IMG/VR virus record: IMGVR_UViG_3300005581_000019
Coordinates: 1-50,124 of that record
Source: a virus
Length of the DNA stretch: 50,124 nt
Reading direction: 5' to 3' (one strand)
The translations under genes and the position numbers were made by a program. Below the pieces are notes generated by a model. It did no database searches, was not told the origin of the DNA, and worked only from the letters and a program-made list of their open reading frames with translations. Shown piece after piece: positions 12,304 to 20,436 of this stretch (position 1 is the first letter of the stretch; every line of letters starts with the position of its first letter).

Positions 12304-12866
12304 CTGGAGCGAAGCTGTTCTTTACATCATTCAAATGATCACCAATGAAATCGCATCCATTTATTTCTCATACAATCCGGAATCAGGAGTGATTACAAGG
12401 ATTGCTCCAACGATCCGGAAAAATGGAAGGTCTCATTCACAAGGAATAGGACAGCCATGCGAAGCCATAATGAATAATGGATATTTATACACATCCATAT
12501 CCCATGAAGGGAGAAAATGGAGAATCCTTGCTCATCGTTTAGCGTGGTTACTCCATTATGGAGTTCATCCTGAAAATCAAGTTGATCACATCAACGGAAA
12601 ACGCGACGATAATAGAGTCTCAAACTTAAGAGCCGCAACCAACAGAGAAAATCAATGCAATCGGCACAAAAAAGTAGGCATGAGTAAAGATTTGCCAATC
12701 GGAGTCTACAGAATCACTCGAAAAGGAAGACCCGGAATCTGGTATGCAGTTCACCTAGAAATCAATGGACAAAGAAAAAGCACTTCAAAAAGATGCCTCC
12801 AAGCCGCGATTGAAACACGCAAAGACTGGGAAAAGAAATACTTCAATCGAGAGGCCGTATAATGGA
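12271..12866 (+). mobile_element. HNH-bearing insertion flanked by 9-bp direct repeats
   Basis: The 9-mer GGACAATGG occurs at 12271-12279 and again at 12867-12875, exactly 596 bp apart. Between them lies an AT-richer segment carrying a complete HNH homing-endonuclease gene. Removing one repeat plus the insertion restores an HNH nuclease frame. The unit behaves as a homing-endonuclease insertion; a self-splicing intron is not excluded but only about 90 nt lies outside the gene. Confidence 0.6.
12335..12862 (+). CDS. HNH homing endonuclease with AP2-like domain
   Basis: 175 residues. The HNH_3-type core is clear: HRLAW with His67, then DHINGKRDDN (Asp84, His85, Asn93), then LRAATNRENQ. Residues about 119-160 (LPIGVYRITRKGRPGIWYAV ... 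NGQRKSTSKRCLQAA) fit the AP2-like DNA-binding domain common in free-standing phage homing endonucleases. It should cut DNA lacking the insertion, promoting its own spread. Its base composition is AT-richer than its neighbours, a mark of transfer. It sits inside another HNH gene. Confidence 0.85.
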   Translation: MITNEIASIYFSYNPESGVITRIAPTIRKNGRSHSQGIGQPCEAIMNNGYLYTSISHEGRKWRILAHRLAWLLHYGVHPENQVDHINGKRDDNRVSNLRAATNRENQCNRHKKVGMSKDLPIGVYRITRKGRPGIWYAVHLEINGQRKSTSKRCLQAAIETRKDWEKKYFNREAV

Positions 12867-12887
12867 GGACAATGGACTCGCGCCAGA

Positions 12888-13232
12888 ATGACCTCCTTCA
12901 TTAAAAGCGCCTTGCGAGGAGCCCGCTGGCCACAAAAATACGAGTGCATCAAGGCGGCGTTCGTCGAACACGGGATCAATCCGGCCACCGGCCACAAGTG
13001 CAAGCTGCACAAATGCCCAGAATGCCAAGGGTTGTTCCCGCAAAACATGATGCACGCCGACCACATTGTTCCCGTCGTTGGACCGGAAGGTTTCAAAACA
13101 TGGGACCTGTTCATCGAGCGGTTGTTTTGCGAAGCAGACGGCTTCCGCGCCCTCTGCAAACCCTGTCACAACCTCCAAACCTCAAAGGAACGCGCCGGAC
13201 GCACCTTCGAAAAGCTCCTCTTTCCCCTTTAG
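12888..13232 (+). CDS. HNH nuclease, 3' part of interrupted gene
   Basis: The frame is open from upstream of 12867; the first in-frame ATG is at 12888 and gives 114 residues. Features: FIKSALRGARWPQKYECI, a zinc knuckle KCPEC, then HADHIVPVVG (the HNH His pair), FIERLFCEAD and LCKPCHN. This is the phage HNH family that normally begins with an NGG(R/Q)WTxAR segment, which here lies just upstream at 12865-12887, split from the true start at 12211. It may be expressed as a shortened protein, as a spliced 141-residue protein, or be inactive. Its TAG stop is supplied by a dyad repeat. Confidence 0.65.
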   Translation: MTSFIKSALRGARWPQKYECIKAAFVEHGINPATGHKCKLHKCPECQGLFPQNMMHADHIVPVVGPEGFKTWDLFIERLFCEADGFRALCKPCHNLQTSKERAGRTFEKLLFPL

Positions 13233-13242
13233 CCCGGCTAAA
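13228..13242 (+). repeat. 15-bp dyad repeat, symmetric form (TTTAGCCCGGCTAAA)
   Basis: It provides the TAG stop (13230-13232) of the HNH gene. AGCCCG at 13231-13236 can pair with CGGGCT at 13249-13254. Confidence 0.85.
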
Positions 13243-13271
13243 GCCTTTCGGGCTTGGAACCATTTTGTATT
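13231..13271 (+). terminator. Weak terminator or attenuator hairpin
   Basis: Two competing stems are possible, AGCCCG (13231-13236)/CGGGCT (13249-13254) or AAGCC (13241-13245)/GGCTT (13251-13255), followed by GGAACCATTTTGT. The layout copies that at 8521-8585: a symmetric dyad, then a GC hairpin, then a CATTTTGT tail. Confidence 0.4.
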
Positions 13272-13310
13272 CTCAGAACACCAACCAACAACCAATAGAA
13301 GACCAACAAT

Positions 13311-14318
13311 ATGCCAGCAGGAATCACTGAAAGAGACAAACAAGTGGGAAAGAGCCAAGCATGGCACGGACTCACCATCATCGAAGACGGACCGATCACC
13401 CGTGAGATCGCTCATCCGTTCGAAATCATCGAGTCTCCCATCTACTACAAGACCACGGCCACCGACGTGTTCGGGATCAACCACGACACCTTCATTGAAA
13501 GCCCCACTTTCAAGCAGTTGCTCGCCTCCGACGACTTTTTGCCGGTTGGAGACCCTTATGCCGATTCATACAACCCGTCCTCCATCGCGACGTTCTGGGA
13601 AATCCTTCGCAAAGGCTTGGGCGACACGCCATACGAAGTGGTGTCGGCAGGCACGGTTGACAACCGCTGCAAGGTGTTCGCCTCCATCAAGGTGAGCGAC
13701 GGCTTCCGCATCGGCGACCGAGAGTTCAAGGACTTCATCACCCTGCTCGACTCCTACGACAAGAGCACCAGCCTGCAAGCCCGCTACAGCAACGTCTGCG
13801 TGGTCTGCGCCAACACCTTCGCCGCCGTGATGAACGACGGCAACACCATCGGCAAAGCCAAGCACACAGCGATGATCGAGATGAACATCGGACGCCTCAT
13901 CGACGCCATCGACGCGTTCGTCGGCACCAGCGCCGCCTTCCAAGCGATGCTCACCGAAGCCTACCTCAAGCCGTGCAGCCGCGACGAAGCCCGCGCATGG
14001 ATTACGGGCATTGAAACCCGCAACTCCGACCGTATCACCAACGGCATGCTGCAGAAAACCGCCCGCATCGTCGAATTGTTCGACGCTGGCAAAGGCAACG
14101 AAGGCCGCAACCGTCTGGACGCGTTCTCCGCCATGACCGACTTCCACAGCAACGAGTCGACCAACCGCAAAGGCCACAACGCCCAGTTCTACACCAGCGA
14201 GTTTGGTTCGTCCGCGCAGGTCAAGAGCATGGTAGCCCGCAGCTTCGCCAACGAATGGGACGCCAACGTCCGTCGCGGCGAACGGATGCTGGACAAGGAC
14301 GTCGCCCTCACCGCCTAA
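13311..14318 (+). CDS. DUF932 phage/plasmid-like protein
   Basis: 335 residues, matching the DUF932 family in length and layout: an N-terminal VGKSQAWHGLTI and HPFEIIESPIYYK, a middle strand set (RCKVFASIKVSDGFRI ... FKDFITLLDSYDKS) and the conserved ARYSNVCVVCANTFAAVM with two Cys, then a helical C-terminus (GRNRLDAFSAMTDFHS). The family is frequent in phages and plasmids near replication and recombination genes. Its biochemical role is unknown. Starting at 13311 after a 78-nt gap with an attenuator-like hairpin, it is one of the better conserved genes here. Confidence 0.85.
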   Translation: MPAGITERDKQVGKSQAWHGLTIIEDGPITREIAHPFEIIESPIYYKTTATDVFGINHDTFIESPTFKQLLASDDFLPVGDPYADSYNPSSIATFWEILRKGLGDTPYEVVSAGTVDNRCKVFASIKVSDGFRIGDREFKDFITLLDSYDKSTSLQARYSNVCVVCANTFAAVMNDGNTIGKAKHTAMIEMNIGRLIDAIDAFVGTSAAFQAMLTEAYLKPCSRDEARAWITGIETRNSDRITNGMLQKTARIVELFDAGKGNEGRNRLDAFSAMTDFHSNESTNRKGHNAQFYTSEFGSSAQVKSMVARSFANEWDANVRRGERMLDKDVALTA

Positions 14319-14322
14319 TCTT

Positions 14323-14634
14323 ATGAAAGCCACCATCAACTCACTCACCTACAACACCGACACCGCTGACGAGATTGCCTCAGACAGTGGCGGCGGCTAC
14401 TGCAATGACTTCCGTCACTGGGAAGAAACCCTCTACCGGACTCAAAAAGGAAACTACTTCCTGCATGGAACCGGTGGAGCAATGTCAAAATACGCTGAAA
14501 AATACGGAAACTCCTACGGCAGCGGCAGCGGCATCGTCCCGCTCGGCGAAACAGAAGCCTTGGAGTGGTGCGAAGAGCACGACTGTCAGTTGACCATTGA
14601 CGAACATTTCACCCATCTGACTGAAGAAGCATGA
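14323..14634 (+). CDS. Hypothetical protein (103 aa)
   Basis: A 103-residue acidic protein with a Gly/Ser-rich stretch (YGNSYGSGSGIVPLGE) and the sequence EETLYRTQKGNYFLHGTG. The pattern 'YRTxxGxxFLxGxGG' recurs in small phage proteins of unknown function. ATGA overlap links it to the following gene. No active site is visible. Confidence 0.7.
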   Translation: MKATINSLTYNTDTADEIASDSGGGYCNDFRHWEETLYRTQKGNYFLHGTGGAMSKYAEKYGNSYGSGSGIVPLGETEALEWCEEHDCQLTIDEHFTHLTEEA

Positions 14635-14996
14635 ACAAACCAACCATACCACCCTACGGATTCGGCGACGCTCTTCACCGGGTGCGTATGAAAATCATAG
14701 ACTATCAGGACTGCTTCGATGAAAGCACCGAGCAATACCAACAAAACGAAAAGCTGCTAAAGATCATCGACGCCGCCTGCGCCCCCAAGGCCAAGGCTCC
14801 CCGAGGACTCATCGCGCTGGTCTTCATGGGAAATCCAGCAGACAACTTCTTCATTGAATACGCCCCGGAAGATCATCCCGAAAAATGGATTGGGCGTTTC
14901 GTCAACAGCGTCGAAGAGGTTGAATTTGTCGAAGTGTTCCAACGCGGCGAGCCCCACGCCTACTGGTCCAACCCCAACTCCAACCCTGAATCATGA
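14631..14996 (+). CDS. Hypothetical protein (121 aa)
   Basis: 121 residues, with a helical first part (YQQNEKLLKIIDAACAP) and a beta-rich second part (GLIALVFMGNPADNFFIEYA, VEEVEFVEVFQRGEPH). No family is recognised. It is coupled by 4-bp overlaps on both sides. Confidence 0.65.
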   Translation: MNKPTIPPYGFGDALHRVRMKIIDYQDCFDESTEQYQQNEKLLKIIDAACAPKAKAPRGLIALVFMGNPADNFFIEYAPEDHPEKWIGRFVNSVEEVEFVEVFQRGEPHAYWSNPNSNPES

Positions 14997-15238
14997 AGAA
15001 ATACGAAGCCGTAAGGCACGCCGAAGACTGTGTCACCCTGCTTTCCGACCGCAAGGAAGGGGGCTGGGGGTTTAGGTTCAGGGAGACGCCCGAATCGCCG
15101 TGGCACACTTCTCCGGGGTTTCCACGAGTGGAGGCGCTGCAAGTGCGGCGCGAGCACCTGATCCGCCATGCAAGACGCCTCCTTGGCAAGTCCGAGGAGT
15201 ATAAGGAAAGAAAGAAAGACTGGACCTCCCACCTATGA
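14993..15238 (+). CDS. Small basic hypothetical protein (81 aa)
   Basis: A basic 81-residue protein (MKKYEAVRHAEDC...) with a beta pair (GGWGFRFRETP) and a strongly basic C-terminal helix (REHLIRHARRLLGKSEEYKERKK). It could bind nucleic acid, but no motif confirms it. ATGA overlaps occur on both sides. Confidence 0.6.
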   Translation: MKKYEAVRHAEDCVTLLSDRKEGGWGFRFRETPESPWHTSPGFPRVEALQVRREHLIRHARRLLGKSEEYKERKKDWTSHL

Positions 15239-15504
15239 ACACTCACACCCCCGGACCTTGGATTCGCAAGGGAGACTGGATTCACGGAACGCCAGAAAGC
15301 GGAGCCTCACAGGGGATCGCGCAGATTTTGGGAAACTGCGGATGCACTGAGACAACCGAAGCTAACGCCCGCCTGATCGCCGCCGCACCCGAAATGCTCA
15401 GCTATCTTCAGTGGATAGAACGAGTAGCCCATGATTCCAAAAAATGGGCTTTACGGAATCTGGCTCGCGAAGCCATCGCCAAAGCCACCGGACAAACTCC
15501 TTGA
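15235..15504 (+). CDS. Conserved small phage protein (NARLIAAAPEML type)
   Basis: An 89-residue protein of a widely seen phage family: HTPGPWIRKGDWIHG at the start, ANARLIAAAPEML in the middle and a short helix at the end. Members are found in many tailed phages of diverse hosts. The role is unknown. It ends 13 nt before a dyad repeat and is therefore the last gene of its coupled group. Confidence 0.75.
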   Translation: MNTHTPGPWIRKGDWIHGTPESGASQGIAQILGNCGCTETTEANARLIAAAPEMLSYLQWIERVAHDSKKWALRNLAREAIAKATGQTP

Positions 15505-15517
15505 CACCTGTTCACCC

Positions 15518-15532
15518 TTTAGCCTGACTAAA
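15518..15532 (+). repeat. 15-bp dyad repeat, copy (TTTAGCCTGACTAAA)
   Basis: An exact copy between genes, ending 5 nt before the ATG at 15538. Confidence 0.9.
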
Positions 15533-15537
15533 CACTC

Positions 15538-16653
15538 ATGACCACACCACACACCGTCTATTACAACGAAGCCCCCGTCGACCAGTCCGACTACCCCTCC
15601 CTCGCCGAGAAGTTCAAAATCCCCTATGAAGTGGTGTTTCGCTGCGTCGAAGCGCTGGAAAAAACCGGAGACATTCCAGTGATGGCCTTTTCAGGTCCCA
15701 CCAGAGAGCGCGTGAAGGCTTTGGCGTTGTCTTTGAGCACTGAGTCGCCGAAAGTCGCGCAAGACGCGCCACAAGAGCCAGCGGAAGCCCTTGCGGAGCC
15801 ACCTGTGGAGATTGTCTACAACTCTACCATGGAAGACACAATTTTCGAGGAATCCGAAGCCGCCCAAGCAGTTTCCCTCATCCCTTCACGCGACGATGAC
15901 AACGAGTTCGACCCGGAAGAAACCACCGAGCGCGACGAGATTGTCGAGCATGCGGCCCACGGCCTAATGGCGGCGTTCTCCGATTCCGACGGTTGTTTCA
16001 TCATTTCTGATGATGGCTGTTGCCGGATCAATCCTGACAAGCCGCCAACGCTCCAACACTCACTGGTCGTTGTCGCCAACGTCCTCAAACTGAAAGACCT
16101 TGGCACCGCAGTGGATGACAAAAGCTCGTGGATGCTCGGCTCGATCATTTCCTCGCTGGAAGAGTTTCACGGTGAAAACTTCTCAGTGTCGCAGGTGTGC
16201 GACTCCACCACCAAAGCTTACAACACGGTTGTCACTGCCGTCGGTGTGTTCAACGCGTTCAAGCTGAAGCGTTACAAGCTGTCGTTCTCGTCGCACAAGG
16301 AAGCCCACTACGCCAAAATCCCCGACTCCCACAAAAAGCTCATCCTCCACAAAGCGGAAACCTACAAAGTGGGGCCAAAGTCGATCCGGGCGCTGTGCTC
16401 CATCGCCAAAACCATGGAGGACGACACCACCATCCGCAACATCCGCAGCCAAAAGCAAGCGCTCGACCTCATCGCCGCCTACAAAGAAGCCAAAGTCACC
16501 TACATCGTCTATGACGAAGGCGAATGGACGCGGGTGAACGGACTGGCCGGTGAGCCACCTGAAGGCAAGATTGTTCTCAACACCAAAGAGTGGACCGCGC
16601 AGGCCGGAAACCAAATCCTTCCCATCGCCAAGCGCAGCACCCTCAAGTCATGA
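15538..16653 (+). CDS. Putative replication or partition-associated protein
   Basis: 371 residues. The first 150 are acidic and partly disordered (SRDDDNEFDPEETTERDE). A central helical part (SWMLGSIISSLEEFHG ... FKLKRYKLSFSSHKEAHYAK ... DSHKKLILHKAETY) resembles the LSFxHHxEVAYA segment of some plasmid/phage replication or ParB-like HTH proteins. This is pattern memory only, not a firm assignment. A C-terminal region is mixed alpha/beta. It lies three genes before the primase-helicase. The next gene overlaps it by 4 bp. Confidence 0.6.
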   Translation: MTTPHTVYYNEAPVDQSDYPSLAEKFKIPYEVVFRCVEALEKTGDIPVMAFSGPTRERVKALALSLSTESPKVAQDAPQEPAEALAEPPVEIVYNSTMEDTIFEESEAAQAVSLIPSRDDDNEFDPEETTERDEIVEHAAHGLMAAFSDSDGCFIISDDGCCRINPDKPPTLQHSLVVVANVLKLKDLGTAVDDKSSWMLGSIISSLEEFHGENFSVSQVCDSTTKAYNTVVTAVGVFNAFKLKRYKLSFSSHKEAHYAKIPDSHKKLILHKAETYKVGPKSIRALCSIAKTMEDDTTIRNIRSQKQALDLIAAYKEAKVTYIVYDEGEWTRVNGLAGEPPEGKIVLNTKEWTAQAGNQILPIAKRSTLKS

Positions 16654-17006
16654 CCGAACCCCTCATCCCCCCCGAAAAAGACATCACTCCGCTGGTCAAA
16701 TACTTCAAGAAAACCAACGAAGTAACCGGAGCCATTCAGAAAGACATCAGCATCGCCCTGCTTCGCGACCCCGCCATGCAGAAAAAAGTGTCGGACCAGT
16801 TGAAGATGTCGGAAAACGACGCGCAGCTGGAAACCGACAAGGTAGTGAAAGCGTTCATCGACGAAATGCCGAAAGCAACGCTAAACGGATACAACCTGTT
16901 CAGCAAGGTGTTCGCCATGCACGCCAACATTACAGGCGATCCGACCATGCACGACGTCTTTGACGAGGTGAACCAACAGGTGTTCGCTGAGATGAAAGAC
17001 TACTGA
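16650..17006 (+). CDS. Helical hypothetical protein (118 aa)
   Basis: 118 residues from the ATG at 16650, strongly helical (ALLRDPAMQKKVSDQLKM, VVKAFIDEMPKATLNGYNLF). No family is recognised. It ends before a hairpin (17018-17038) and a dyad repeat, so it closes its coupled group with the 371-residue protein. Confidence 0.6.
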   Translation: MTEPLIPPEKDITPLVKYFKKTNEVTGAIQKDISIALLRDPAMQKKVSDQLKMSENDAQLETDKVVKAFIDEMPKATLNGYNLFSKVFAMHANITGDPTMHDVFDEVNQQVFAEMKDY

Positions 17007-17017
17007 ACAACCAGCTC

Positions 17018-17038
17018 ACGGACGCCTGAGCGTTCCGT
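17018..17038 (+). terminator. Hairpin, possible weak terminator
   Basis: ACGGACGC pairs with GCGTTCCGT around a CTGA loop with one bulged base. There is no T run, so intrinsic termination is doubtful; it may protect the 3' end of the transcript. Confidence 0.4.
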
Positions 17039-17057
17039 GCAGCGTTCTGTTCAAAAC

Positions 17058-17072
17058 TTTAGCCTGACTAAA
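17058..17072 (+). repeat. 15-bp dyad repeat, copy (TTTAGCCTGACTAAA)
   Basis: An exact copy, ending 3 nt before the ATG at 17076. Confidence 0.9.
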
Positions 17073-17075
17073 CCT

Positions 17076-17693
17076 ATGGAAACCATGACAGACACACCAG
17101 AAACAGACCAAGCCGAGTGCGAGTCAATAGCGGCATACATCGAGAGCTACGGGCCGGACGCCGTGTTCCCGTGCGACGGCTACGACCACGCCCGCAAGCT
17201 GGAACGCGAGCGGGACGAGGCGCGGGAACACGTTGCCAACTTGGAAGTATCTCTGACCGCTGCGATCCGTTCGGCAAACATGTGCCAAGATGAAGCCGAG
17301 AAAGCGACCGCTGGGAAAGAAAGACTGGAACGCGAGCGCGATGATGCACGGTCGGATTTAGAATTTCGGCGTGACCTCTATAAGCTCCAGTCTGAGCGTT
17401 TAGAAGGAATCGAACGCGAGCTCGGCATCTCGACACGAACGCTCGGCGAAGTCAGGGAGATACTGTGTGATGCCCTGCCGAACGAGAATCAGTTGACGAG
17501 TTTCATGGCTGCTACGCTCGTCAAAGAGCGCGACGAGGCTTGGGTGCTTGCGGACAGGCTGGCTGCATTGCTGCAACGAACCCGCGACTACTGTGGAGGG
17601 CAAATAGTTGACCCAGAGTGCGGCTGCTTCGACTGCGAATACCTGCGTCCAATTGACGAAGCACTCGCTGCATGGAAGGAGGCGCGGAAGTGA
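17076..17693 (+). CDS. Coiled-coil phage protein (ARKLERERDEAR type)
   Basis: 205 residues from 17076 (a second ATG at 17085 is possible). A long coiled coil from about residue 40 to 140 (ARKLERERDEAREH, KERLERERDDARSDLEF) is followed by a C-terminal cysteine-rich part (CGGQ...ECGCFDCEYL) that could bind zinc. Proteins with this ARKLERERDEAR pattern are common in phage and metagenomic sequences, with unknown role. It overlaps the next gene at a GTGA junction. Confidence 0.7.
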   Translation: METMTDTPETDQAECESIAAYIESYGPDAVFPCDGYDHARKLERERDEAREHVANLEVSLTAAIRSANMCQDEAEKATAGKERLERERDDARSDLEFRRDLYKLQSERLEGIERELGISTRTLGEVREILCDALPNENQLTSFMAATLVKERDEAWVLADRLAALLQRTRDYCGGQIVDPECGCFDCEYLRPIDEALAAWKEARK

Positions 17694-18025
17694 ATCCTGA
17701 ACAACAACGAATCGCCATCGCGGAGGCTTGCGGGTGGGTCCGTGAATACTCCGACGTCCCTACGTGGGATACCTCCCTCAACAGTTACAAACCCGTTCGC
17801 ACCATGCTTTTCAGGCGGAAGGAAAAGTGCTTTCGTGCGGAGAACCTACCCAACTACCTCAACGACCTCAACGCCATGCACGAGGCTGAGCAGGTTATTC
17901 GTAAAAGTGCTGACCGCGTAGATTCCTACCTTGATCAACTTGACGGCGCAATGAGCGGCGTTCACGCAACCGCAGCCCAACGCGCAGAAGCATTTTTGAA
18001 AACACTGAACCTATGGAAACCATAA
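17690..18025 (+). CDS. Hypothetical protein, GTG start
   Basis: The GTG at 17690 overlaps the previous stop (GTGA); an ATG at 17672 would lie deeper in the upstream gene. It gives 111 residues beginning NPEQQRIAIAEACGW after the initiator. The EQQRIAIAEACGW start occurs in many small phage proteins of unknown function. The rest is helical with basic patches (RRKEKCFRAENLP). Function unknown. Confidence 0.65.
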   Translation: MNPEQQRIAIAEACGWVREYSDVPTWDTSLNSYKPVRTMLFRRKEKCFRAENLPNYLNDLNAMHEAEQVIRKSADRVDSYLDQLDGAMSGVHATAAQRAEAFLKTLNLWKP

Positions 18026-18363
18026 CTCCACTCACCGAATACACAAAGAACCAATACCGGTTCAACCTCGTCCAGCGCAAAGCCAACTGCGCCATTTTCG
18101 CGGGAACCAAGCCCGGAGTCAGAGCCGTCAACTACGAGGTGGTCAGACTGCTTATCACCCCGTCAGGCTCCCGCGTCGTTCACAATCCCAAGACCAACAC
18201 CGACACCCCAATCCACTGGGACGCCCATGAGCGCCTACCGGGCGACCGCGAATGGGGAAAGAACGGCTTCACCTGCACCACCCTCGAAACCTCCATCGAC
18301 AAACTCAACACCCTCATCCAACAATCACCCACACATGAACCAACGCGACCAACAATTCTTTGA
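18013..18363 (+). CDS. Hypothetical protein (116 aa)
   Basis: 116 residues, mixed fold, with beta-type stretches (YRFNLVQRKANCAIFAG, YEVVRLLITPSGSRVV). It overlaps the upstream gene by 13 bp and the primase-helicase gene by 29 bp, so all three are on one message. The C-terminal end (PTHEPTRPTIL) is likely just read-through of the overlap. No family is recognised. Confidence 0.6.
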   Translation: METITPLTEYTKNQYRFNLVQRKANCAIFAGTKPGVRAVNYEVVRLLITPSGSRVVHNPKTNTDTPIHWDAHERLPGDREWGKNGFTCTTLETSIDKLNTLIQQSPTHEPTRPTIL

Positions 18364-20188
18364 CCTTCAAGCCATCCGCGACGCCCTTTCCGGGCGCATC
18401 GACGAATTCTGCCTCAACCTGTTTCCGGAAGCCAAGCGCGAGAGCGCCTGCTACATGATCGGCGGCATCGACGGCAGCAAGGGACGCCGGATGATGGTGA
18501 GCACCCGCGCCAACAACCCCGGCTACTACCTCGACTTCTCCGACCCCTCGATCAAGGGCGGACCTTGGCGGCTGGTCTCGCTGGTCAAGGGCATCACCCT
18601 CAAAGAAGGAATTGCTTGGTTAGCCAAGTTCTGCAACGTGCCTCCCATCCAAAGCTTCGGCACCATCAGCCAAGCTAAAGACCCCGAGGCTCTGGCCCGG
18701 ACGATGAAGCCGCTGTCAACCACATCCATCGAGTTTGCCGCAGCTCGCGGAATCACCGAAGAAACTCTGCGCAAATATGGCGTCGCCACCGATGTCCGCG
18801 ACGGGATTTTGTTTCCCTACTACGACGCGTTCGGCAACTTGGGAATGACCAAGCACTGGGGTCACAAGTTGAAAGCTGACGGCAAAAAAGACACTTGGGT
18901 GAGTTCCGACCCTGTCATCTCCATTTTCGGCAAGGATGTCTGCGACCCCGAGACCGGTCTTCAACGACTCGTCATCTGCGAAGGCGAGTGGGACGCAATG
19001 GCGTGTTGGCAGGCTGGCATTCCCGCAGTGTCCATTCCGATGGGCGCGTCCAACATGAACTGGATTACGGAAGACTACCAATACTTGTCCCACTTCGACG
19101 AGATCGTGTTGTTGTTCGACAACGACGAGCCCGGCAAGAAAGGAGCCCGCGAGGCTTCCGCACGACTAGGCAGCGACCGTTGCCTGACCGTCCGCCTGCC
19201 GCTCAAGGATGCCAACGACATGCTTCGCGCCGGACGCGGGGCGGAAATCCTCAAGTGCATCGAAAGCACCACGCGGGAGCCGATGGCCGAGATCGCCGAC
19301 CCCCATTCGATGAAGGAGACCGTCCGGTCTTACATGAAGGGCGAGCACCTTTCGGACGGCGACGCGTTCTTCCTGCCCAACTTCGACCTCACGTTCCGCA
19401 AGCACGAGATGACGCTGTGGTTCGGGTTCTCGTCTCACGGAAAGTCACAAGCCGTTCAGAACCAAGTGGCGTCGTTGATGGGTCAAGGCAAAGTGACCTG
19501 CGTCGCCTCGTTCGAGCAGCCACCAGAAATGACCCTGTCCCAAATCCTCCTCAACTTCACCGCCTATCCCAACCTGCCGTTCCACGAGGAGTTTGACCCT
19601 GCCTACGCTTACATGGCCAAGAACGTGTTCATGTATAAGGCGCGGAAACGGGCCGACCCGAAGCACCTCATCCAAACCTTCATCCACGCCCACAAACGCT
19701 ACGGCATTGACACCTTCGTCATCGACAACGTCATGACCATGGACATTGACCGTGGCGACAACACCGCGCAGGCCGAAGCGGCCGATTTAGTGCGTGTCTT
19801 CGTGGCTGAATACCCGGTCCACGTCCACGTCGTCGCCCACCCCCGCAAGCCCCCGGAAAACACCGGCAAAGTTCCGGGCATGGCGGAGATCCGTGGCGCG
19901 TCCGAATGGGGCGACATCCCGAACAACGTCATCGCCATCTGGCGTGACATGCCAAAGGCAGAAAAGATTGCGGAAATGGAAGACCAAGGGTCGGAGCAGT
20001 CGGAGATCGACCAGTTCTGGGCGTCCACCCCGTGCGGCAAGATTGTGGTCAGGAAACAACGGGCAACCGGCAACCTGCCGATGGCGTCGTTCTACTTCCA
20101 CAAGCCCACCATGCGCTTCATGAACCGGATCGGCAAGCCGTCGGCGATGTTCAGCGAGCAGCCGTGGATTTCACCGGAAACCAAATGA
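18335..20188 (+). CDS. DNA primase-helicase (TOPRIM plus RecA fold)
   Basis: 617 residues from the ATG at 18335 (the open frame extends upstream to 18227, inside the preceding gene). TOPRIM primase motifs: EGEWD (216-220) and DNDEPG (262-267). Helicase motifs: Walker A GFSSHGKS (364-371), Walker B-like IDTFVIDNVMTMD (about 455-468), then VVAHPRKP (about 499) and EIRGASEWGD, fitting DnaB/gp4-type RecA folds. The N-terminal zinc finger of T7 gp4 is not evident, as in Twinkle-like forms. It should unwind DNA and prime lagging strands at the phage fork. No DNA polymerase is seen in the window, so this phage may carry it elsewhere. Confidence 0.9.
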   Translation: MNQRDQQFFDLQAIRDALSGRIDEFCLNLFPEAKRESACYMIGGIDGSKGRRMMVSTRANNPGYYLDFSDPSIKGGPWRLVSLVKGITLKEGIAWLAKFCNVPPIQSFGTISQAKDPEALARTMKPLSTTSIEFAAARGITEETLRKYGVATDVRDGILFPYYDAFGNLGMTKHWGHKLKADGKKDTWVSSDPVISIFGKDVCDPETGLQRLVICEGEWDAMACWQAGIPAVSIPMGASNMNWITEDYQYLSHFDEIVLLFDNDEPGKKGAREASARLGSDRCLTVRLPLKDANDMLRAGRGAEILKCIESTTREPMAEIADPHSMKETVRSYMKGEHLSDGDAFFLPNFDLTFRKHEMTLWFGFSSHGKSQAVQNQVASLMGQGKVTCVASFEQPPEMTLSQILLNFTAYPNLPFHEEFDPAYAYMAKNVFMYKARKRADPKHLIQTFIHAHKRYGIDTFVIDNVMTMDIDRGDNTAQAEAADLVRVFVAEYPVHVHVVAHPRKPPENTGKVPGMAEIRGASEWGDIPNNVIAIWRDMPKAEKIAEMEDQGSEQSEIDQFWASTPCGKIVVRKQRATGNLPMASFYFHKPTMRFMNRIGKPSAMFSEQPWISPETK

Positions 20189-20436
20189 CCCCCATCGACC
20201 AAACCCGCGAGCTTCTCCAAGATTTGAACCACCAGTTTCCCAACGGGGTCACCACCATCAGTCCATGCCGCAACGGCTGCGGCGAACCGGCGCGTGGCGG
20301 AAAAGAGTGTCCGGACTGCCTGACCCTTCGTCTTGGGAAGTTGGTTGGAGAAGACCTCGCCCGCCGCCACCTCGTGGCAATGAAAGTTTACAAGTCGCTC
20401 CACAACAAGATCATTTCAATCGCACAAACCAAATGA
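20185..20436 (+). CDS. Small zinc-binding protein
   Basis: 83 residues from the ATG at 20185. Cysteines CRNGC and CPDC, about 12 residues apart, form a likely zinc site in the middle; the C-terminus is a basic helix (RRHLVAMKVYKSLHNKI). Its position directly after the primase-helicase hints at a replication accessory, but nothing else supports it. ATGA overlaps on both sides. Confidence 0.65.
   Translation: MTPIDQTRELLQDLNHQFPNGVTTISPCRNGCGEPARGGKECPDCLTLRLGKLVGEDLARRHLVAMKVYKSLHNKIISIAQTK

Noticed and set aside
12271-12866. Self-splicing intron as the only explanation for the interrupted HNH gene
   Set aside because: Only about 90 nt is outside the endonuclease gene, too little for a normal group I core; kept as an alternative to a homing insertion.
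13566-14348. A 260-codon reverse frame across the DUF932 gene
   Set aside because: Its Val/Ala/Gly/His/Asp-rich text is the usual antisense shadow, and the forward product matches DUF932 over its length.
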